Part shown: piece after piece, positions 5,490 through 10,610 of the stretch
How positions within the stretch are numbered: the stretch's first letter is position 1
Layout of the letters: each line of letters opens with the position of its first letter
NCBI GenBank assembly: GCA_903927685.1
Contig: CAIYOB010001123.1
Coordinates: forward strand, 1-10,610
DNA: 10,610 bases
Source of the DNA: an uncultured Planctomycetaceae bacterium
GTDB lineage: Bacteria; Planctomycetota; Planctomycetia; Pirellulales; Pirellulaceae
Direction: 5' to 3'
Translations under genes and position numbers: made by a program
Notes under the pieces: generated by a model
What the model was told of the DNA's origin: nothing
Databases searched by the model: none
What the model saw: the letters and a program-made list of their open reading frames with translations, nothing else

Positions 5490-7760
5490 TCATGGTGCAA
5501 GCTCTGTTCCGGCCGGCAGGATCGCCACGGCCTCGTCGGGGCCGAGCGACAAGACCAGCCTCGAGTCCGAGATGCACACGGTCCGCTGCCAGGGCGTGCA
5601 GCCGTCCCGCGTGAGCTTGTACAGATCGACACTCGTGACGTCACTCCAGTCCGCCGGCAGCTGCCAGGCCTTGTGCTCGAATCCCCGGGCGCTGTAGGCA
5701 ATGATCTCCTTGGCGTTCCACAACGCGGGAACGAACAGGTCGTCGTCCTCGCGGAGCACGAAGAGGCCTTGGCGGATGACGCGTTTCCCGGCTTCGCTTC
5801 GGGCCACGACCCCGCCGCTGTAACGCAGTTCGCCCGCGGTGAATTCCAGACGCTCCAAGCGGCTGAGGTAATACCACGGCAGGGTCGTTCGGCAGAACAT
5901 GCCCAGGAAGCCCGGCATCTGATTCTTGTCTTGTTGCCAGATCTCCTCGCCGTGCATGCTGGAGCCGAAGCGGAAGTCGCCATCGCCGCCGCGGTCGGTG
6001 CGGCCTCGGGCCATCAGGCATTCCGGGACCTGCAGCTGATAGCCGGGATCGCCCGGGTACCACCAGGACATCGCCTGCAGGCCCGTGAAGCCTTCCCCCG
6101 GCGGGTGCGCCCAGAAGATCCCTTCGCCGGTGACGTCAAAGCCGCGCTCGCGCCAATACTTGAAGATCTTCCGTTGCGTCTCGACGTACTTGTCCGGCGT
6201 CAGCCCGCCGTTCTCCGGTCGGGCGTGCCAGGGACTGAGCGGCGCGCCGCCCTCGCGTTGAGCGATGAAGACATCGATGTGGATCGTGTGTCCGTCCCGG
6301 AGTTCCGGGAGCATCGCGATCAGGCCGTCAATTCGCCGCTGCGCCAGACCTGCTTCCCATTCTTTGGGATACACCACGTTGTACATGTCTTCGCCCTGCA
6401 TCGCGATCCCGGCGACCAGCAGCTGACCGTTCACCTCCTTGGCGAGACAATCCCGGGCGACGTATTCGTCCCACAGCGGACTCTGCCGGTAGGCATCCAC
6501 CATGTTGATGTGCAGGCTTACGGTCGTGTGAAAGCGCCGCGCTTCGCGGATCAGCCAGCGCAGGCTGTCAAGCGCCGTGGCATCCTGCGCACGCTTCAGG
6601 CGGGGATTCACCTCGCTCCAGGCCGGGTAGCCGTGATCGTGTCCGCCTTTCTGCCAGCCGACCAGGTAGATGATCTTGGGAATCCCACGGGTCAGGTGAT
6701 CCGTCTTGCGAATGACCTCCAGGGCTACCTCGAACGTGCACAGCACGTCGTGCGGCTTTTGAAACAGCGGCAGCTGGGCCAGACGCTCCACCGGCTGGCC
6801 CTCCATGCCGAGGAACAGCTTCATCACCAGGGTCTGGTGATAGTCGCGGTAAAAGGGCCTCACGACCACATCGGCCGTGGCCTGGAGCCGCCGGCCCCCT
6901 TGCCGCACGGTGGCTTCCACGGTGGCAATCCCGCCCTCCCGAGGCACGATCTTGTCGCCTTCGAGGGCCGCGACCTGGGCATGTCCGCTGGCGCTCTTGG
7001 TTCTCACCTTGACCCGCCCCCGGGCCGGCTCGATGATCTGCTGCGAGCCGTCCGCACAGAAGCCGATCAGACGGTACTTCGCGCAGGCGTCCGGTTCGAG
7101 CACGGGGTTCAAGACGTGGCGATCCAGCGAGAGGGCCAGACGTTCCAGCACGTGCGGGCCGGCGGCAGGCGCAAGCTCCGGCGCTTGGACGACCTTGGCT
7201 TCCTCCACCGGTAGCCAGGAGAAGACCGCCGGCGACGGTTCGGGCGTGGCGTCGGCCGCCAGCACTTCCAAGTCGCCGACGTGGTACTCGCGCTGGCCGC
7301 GCTGTCGCAGAGCGTTGTCGAATTCGATGCGGTCTCCGCCGACGGGCGAGAACATACCGACCCAGACCTCGTATCTGCCCGGCGCCGCGTCCTCGGGCAG
7401 CGCGATGGGGAAGGGACCTTCGCGCACAAAACCGCCTTGTGGCCAGTCGGTGGTCGGCAGGTCCGGTTCAAAATCAGCGCCAAGGTGCCGCCCGTCCGGG
7501 CGCACGACGTGGACGAAAACCGTCAGGTCCTGCGCCGCCGGACCGCGGCAGCAAAAGGTGTAGGTGGCCTGAACGACCCCTCCCGGCGGCACCCGGCTTC
7601 GGTCCAGCGTCAATTGCGCCACGGCGGGCAGGAAAGCCGAGTCCGCGGTCTTGGCCCCGTCCGGCGGCAGCGCAGACGGACCTTCCGGCGGCGCTTCGCC
7701 CGGGCGTCCGGCGCTGACCAGCAGCAGACTGACAATGACGAATGAAGTGGGCGATTTCAT
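5490..7760 (-). CDS. Secreted GH101-like glycoside hydrolase (endo-alpha-N-acetylgalactosaminidase family fold)
   Basis: From the ATG at 7760 the protein has 756 residues. The frame runs open to 8411, but that extension overlaps the upstream gene and reads as shadow sequence. A minus-strand GAGG (7771-7774) sits 10 bases upstream. An N-terminal hydrophobic signal (about 5-17) indicates export. A beta-sandwich follows at about 45-165, then a bacterial-Ig-like module at about 203-302 and the catalytic barrel at about 312-640. Within the barrel, YLVGWQKGGHDHGYPAW (365-381) and VSLHINMVDAY (414-424) correspond to GH101 landmarks. Asp496 in IHIDVF is the expected nucleophile, and Glu546 in TGEGIFW the expected acid/base. 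The C-terminal 645-756 is beta-rich, as usual after such barrels. Known GH101 enzymes release core-1 disaccharide from Ser/Thr of mucin-type glycoproteins. This is a divergent member, so the substrate is inferred. Its start overlaps the stop of the DUF5695 gene (ATGA), implying coupled translation. Confidence 0.8.
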   Translation of the reverse strand: MKSPTSFVIVSLLLVSAGRPGEAPPEGPSALPPDGAKTADSAFLPAVAQLTLDRSRVPPGGVVQATYTFCCRGPAAQDLTVFVHVVRPDGRHLGADFEPDLPTTDWPQGGFVREGPFPIALPEDAAPGRYEVWVGMFSPVGGDRIEFDNALRQRGQREYHVGDLEVLAADATPEPSPAVFSWLPVEEAKVVQAPELAPAAGPHVLERLALSLDRHVLNPVLEPDACAKYRLIGFCADGSQQIIEPARGRVKVRTKSASGHAQVAALEGDKIVPREGGIATVEATVRQGGRRLQATADVVVRPFYRDYHQTLVMKLFLGMEGQPVERLAQLPLFQKPHDVLCTFEVALEVIRKTDHLTRGIPKIIYLVGWQKGGHDHGYPAWSEVNPRLKRAQDATALDSLRWLIREARRFHTTVSLHINMVDAYRQSPLWDEYVARDCLAKEVNGQLLVAGIAMQGEDMYNVVYPKEWEAGLAQRRIDGLIAMLPELRDGHTIHIDVFIAQREGGAPLSPWHARPENGGLTPDKYVETQRKIFKYWRERGFDVTGEGIFWAHPPGEGFTGLQAMSWWYPGDPGYQLQVPECLMARGRTDRGGDGDFRFGSSMHGEEIWQQDKNQMPGFLGMFCRTTLPWYYLSRLERLEFTAGELRYSGGVVARSEAGKRVIRQGLFVLREDDDLFVPALWNAKEIIAYSARGFEHKAWQLPADWSDVTSVDLYKLTRDGCTPWQRTVCISDSRLVLSLGPDEAVAILPAGTELAP

Positions 7761-10610
7761 GGCTGGGGGACCTCGTGCGTGGCGTGCGGCGCCGCGGCTG
7801 GAATTCCTGTGATCTGAACCCGGGTCGCCCGGTCGGGCTCCAGCGGAAGATGAAGGCTCACGGGACGATTGCTCTCGACATGCAACGGGATGATGTGGGT
7901 GCCGACGGACGTTGCGTACTCGCCCGCTGGCAGACCGGCGATGGTCAGCGCGGTTTCGTGGGCCGCCGGAGTCCGGGATTCGAGCGTGAACGCGAGGTGG
8001 TCCAGGGCAGGGGAAACCCGGATCGGCTGGTCCGCCGCGAACCCGTCCCGATCCAACGTGACGTGCAATCGCCGCGCGCCCAGCACCGCGTGGAACCGCT
8101 GTCGCACGCCGTCGCGCGGGATGACACCGATGGCATCTCCGCCCGGCGTCACCTCGCCCCCGAAAGCCAGCAAGCCGAACAGCGGGTCCTCGAACAGGAT
8201 CGTGCTGGCGGCTTCGATGGCAGCCACCAGGCCGTGATCCGCTTCGCCGCACACCGGCCAAGGACCTCGCGGAAGATCGCGCGCGGCGGGATTCCACTCG
8301 GTGCCCACTTGGCGCGGCTGGAAGCCCCAGCTCATCGCGCCGTCGTGCCGCGGCCCCGGCGTCCAGAAGCCAAAGTTCGAACGGGCGTCGCCGCTGTTCA
8401 GCAACGCCCACGAGCTGAGCAGCGAGGCATAGCCCAGCCGCAGGTTCGCCGCGGGCTGTGCATCGTAGCGCAGGGCGTAGTCGAGCACCGCCCAGCCGCC
8501 CATCGGCGACATGTAACTGAGCGTATAGCTGGCACTGCCGCAGCCGCGAAAGTCACTGCCCAGCGACCAGTAGTTCGCTTCCAGCACGCCGCGGCAGGCC
8601 AGATTGGCCAGGTGCTGCCGCCGGAGGAAAGCCTCGTGCCGCTGCGGATCGATGTCCGGATGCGAGAACCACTTGTCCTGGTTGCGGTCGTGCCAAAGGT
8701 GGATATCCGGCTTCAGGCCACGTTCCAAGGCGTATTTCCCGGCGGCGTACGTCGATTCGTAGGCGGTCGAGTCGATGGGCATCTCGGAGGCGAACGGCCA
8801 CGGGTGGTCGTACACAAAATACTTGACCTTCTTTTCCCACTCGGCGCGCAGGAAATCCGCCCGGGTTTGCTGGCCTTCCGCTTCGAGTGCCGCGATCAGC
8901 GGCAGGAGGTACTTTTCGTGGAAGTTGCCGATGGTGTACTGCCAGTAGACCCAGCCGGTGAAACTCCAACCGCCTTCCATGCGGATGTTCGCCGGAACCT
9001 GGAAGTAGGCGCGCGCCGTGCCGTACGCTCGTTCCAGATAGTCGGCGGCGCTGAGTTCCCGGACCAGGTCCGGCCGCTGCTTGGCGATGCGGTACAGGTT
9101 GAAGTACAACGCAAAGTAGGTCGGATAGTCGAAGGTTCGCCACATCCGGCACGCACTGGGCCCGCCGGGACGGCTGATGCCTTGCGCCAGCGGGTCGCGG
9201 TCGCTGCCGCGGTTCTGCTGCCAGGAATCGGCGCCATAGATGCCGTAGGGGTATGGCTGCTCGGCGTCCGTGCGCTGCTGTTTGCCCCAGACGAATCGCT
9301 GGACGAAGTACTCCAGCGACGCGATTCCTTCGGCGTCCGGAAAGGCGACATTTTTCTCGGCGACCAGCAGGCACTTGCCGTTCGACGGGTCGTCTGAGCC
9401 GCTCACGGCATACGGCGGCTGGCCGCCCAGGTGATCGGGACCGAGCAGATTTCGGCCCTCGGGTTGGCGGCGGTCCCAAAGACTATACAGGCCGTCATAC
9501 CACTTGGCCGGGTCGCGATGCTGCTGGTTCCGGACGATGAACGCAGCCCGCTTCTTGATCATCGTCTCCAGCGGCTCGGTGACGAAGAACTCCAGCGGCA
9601 TGGTCCACCCCCCGCCCGCGCGAACCGTGACCAGATTCTCGCCGAGCCGGGCGAATCTCACGCGGTACAGATGCGTGTCTGGCCCGCGCAGGCCGAGGTC
9701 TTCCACAGTGGTGTCGGCAGGGAACTCTGGAGTGACGGACTCGAGCTTCCGCGTGGTGCGGAGGGCCAACCAGACCGTCAAGTCACGCGGCACGACCATG
9801 CCGGGCGCGACGTGGACGTCGATGCCACCGTACTGGACCAGCAACTCACGCACGCCCTCGTAGCTGTCCGCCCAGCGGAAGGCATAGCGGCTGGTAAAGG
9901 CTTCGCCCGGCTGCAGCACGCGGCGGGTCCGAGGCTGACGCCAGGTCCCGCCCTGCTCCAACTCGGCGGACGCTTGCGAGTGCACGTAGACGGCATACTG
10001 CTCGCGGCCAAATGCATAATCCATGCCCGTCGCCGTCGAGAACTCCAGGGCGGTATCATCCTCGGGCTGCAACACGAGGAATGGACCCGAGCCCTGGACC
10101 GGCAGCCAGTAGAGAAACGAGCCCTGACCGGCGATGAAGGCGTGGCGAAACACGCGCCGCATGAACGTCTCGTCGTGGTCCCAGACATAGTCGGTATTCA
10201 GCGGCAGGGGCAGCACCAGATCGCCGATTTCCAGCGTCTGGCGCCCCGTGTTCGCCACGCGGATCTCCCACCGCAGCGCGTCGCCCTGCGTTTGGAACCG
10301 GGAACTCAGCCCCACGTCGTCGTCGCCCCGCCGGACTTCGCGCCACGGCGAGTCGCCCGTCCGCAGACGCAACACAACCGGCCCCAGCGACTGGCCGGGA
10401 CGGAGAAACTCCGGCCCGCTCGCGTCGCCGGCACGGCGCAGACTGGTGATCCAGCCCGAGCTGGCGTCGGTCACGCACGAAAACGCCTCCCCCGCAACCG
10501 CGCCGGCAACAGCAATGAAGACCGGAAGGGCAAAGGTCAAGCCCGCGCCGATGAGGAAAGCGGCGCGGGCCGGGCGGAGACTGGTCCAGCCTCGGTTCAG
10601 GAAGATCGCC
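7757..10610 (-). CDS. DUF5695-like large secreted protein, putative carbohydrate-active; 5' end outside the window
   Basis: A TTG at 10540 would give 927 residues, but the frame stays open to the window edge, and the added residues (RPARAAFLIGAG before LTFALPVFIAVAG) complete a convincing signal peptide with a basic start. The true start is therefore probably beyond 10610. Numbering from 10540, residues 20-320 are a beta-rich N-terminal region. Residues 325-760 are helical with many aromatics, like an (alpha/alpha)-barrel. Motifs there include SNGKCLLVAEKNVAFPDAEG (386-405), VWGKQQR (417-423), YPYGIYGADSW (430-440) and GGWSFTGWVYWQYTIGNFHE (523-542). Residues 770-915 form a C-terminal beta domain. 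The motifs recall DUF5695 proteins, a large secreted family without an assigned reaction. Catalytic residues are not established, though conserved-looking acids such as Asp590 and Glu595 (IDSTAYESTY) are candidates. It is the first gene seen of the operon with the GH101-like enzyme, suggesting a shared glycan substrate. Confidence 0.75.
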   Translation of the reverse strand, partial: AIFLNRGWTSLRPARAAFLIGAGLTFALPVFIAVAGAVAGEAFSCVTDASSGWITSLRRAGDASGPEFLRPGQSLGPVVLRLRTGDSPWREVRRGDDDVGLSSRFQTQGDALRWEIRVANTGRQTLEIGDLVLPLPLNTDYVWDHDETFMRRVFRHAFIAGQGSFLYWLPVQGSGPFLVLQPEDDTALEFSTATGMDYAFGREQYAVYVHSQASAELEQGGTWRQPRTRRVLQPGEAFTSRYAFRWADSYEGVRELLVQYGGIDVHVAPGMVVPRDLTVWLALRTTRKLESVTPEFPADTTVEDLGLRGPDTHLYRVRFARLGENLVTVRAGGGWTMPLEFFVTEPLETMIKKRAAFIVRNQQHRDPAKWYDGLYSLWDRRQPEGRNLLGPDHLGGQPPYAVSGSDDPSNGKCLLVAEKNVAFPDAEGIASLEYFVQRFVWGKQQRTDAEQPYPYGIYGADSWQQNRGSDRDPLAQGISRPGGPSACRMWRTFDYPTYFALYFNLYRIAKQRPDLVRELSAADYLERAYGTARAYFQVPANIRMEGGWSFTGWVYWQYTIGNFHEKYLLPLIAALEAEGQQTRADFLRAEWEKKVKYFVYDHPWPFASEMPIDSTAYESTYAAGKYALERGLKPDIHLWHDRNQDKWFSHPDIDPQRHEAFLRRQHLANLACRGVLEANYWSLGSDFRGCGSASYTLSYMSPMGGWAVLDYALRYDAQPAANLRLGYASLLSSWALLNSGDARSNFGFWTPGPRHDGAMSWGFQPRQVGTEWNPAARDLPRGPWPVCGEADHGLVAAIEAASTILFEDPLFGLLAFGGEVTPGGDAIGVIPRDGVRQRFHAVLGARRLHVTLDRDGFAADQPIRVSPALDHLAFTLESRTPAAHETALTIAGLPAGEYATSVGTHIIPLHVESNRPVSLHLPLEPDRATRVQITGIPAAAPHATHEVPQP

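Noticed and set aside
4539..7214. An 891-codon plus-strand open frame
   Set aside because: It lies antisense to the GH101-like gene and the 5' end of the membrane-protein gene and crosses the spacer with its repeat. Its translation lacks recognisable motifs and is explained by the G/C-ending codons of the real minus-strand genes.
7761..8411. N-terminal extension of the GH101-like frame
   Set aside because: It overlaps the DUF5695-like gene in another frame, reads as serine/arginine-rich shadow sequence, and ends where a clear start with signal peptide and ATGA overlap occurs.
7742..9397. A 551-codon plus-strand open frame
   Set aside because: It is antisense to the DUF5695-like gene, arginine/valine-rich and without motifs: a shadow frame.

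Overview
The window is high-GC bacterial DNA. Gene content suggests Planctomycetota or a related PVC-group bacterium: large secreted carbohydrate-active proteins, a Tat-exported molybdoenzyme, long spacers and scattered short repeats. This is an inference from gene style; no phylogenetic marker gene is present. The codons of the larger genes end mostly in G or C, which creates long open frames on the opposite strand. Those are treated here as shadows.

Left part (1-1617): two small plus-strand membrane-protein genes (5-196 and 410-835) in visibly less GC-rich DNA. A minus-strand reading frame that looks frameshifted and decayed follows (932-1289). After it comes a spacer with a small repeat cluster, including a 14-bp perfect inverted repeat built on CATGATTTTGTCTT. 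Centre-left (1618-2874): a complete plus-strand gene for a Tat-exported sulfite-oxidase-family molybdopterin oxidoreductase with a good ribosome binding site.

Right part (3127-10610): every gene is on the minus strand. Reading in the direction of transcription, a DUF5695-like secreted protein of more than 900 residues enters from beyond the right edge (7757-10610, 5' end missing). Its stop overlaps the start of a GH101-like glycoside hydrolase by 4 bases (ATGA; 5490-7760), so the two are almost certainly one translationally coupled operon. Just past the hydrolase stop, in the same frame, lies a short piece of a beta-sandwich accessory domain (5256-5477), probably a remnant. A spacer follows, then an orphan single-pass membrane-anchored protein of about 624 residues (3127-5001).

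That orphan gene is bracketed by two same-orientation copies of a 57-bp repeat (2907-2963 and 5072-5128) sharing a perfect 30-bp core. This is the most unusual non-coding structure here.

Functionally, the two coupled secreted proteins probably act on the same extracellular or periplasmic glycan, with a GalNAc-containing O-glycan as the natural guess from GH101 family knowledge. The molybdoenzyme and the orphan membrane protein have no visible functional link to them. I found no tRNA, rRNA, CRISPR array, integrase or intact transposase gene.
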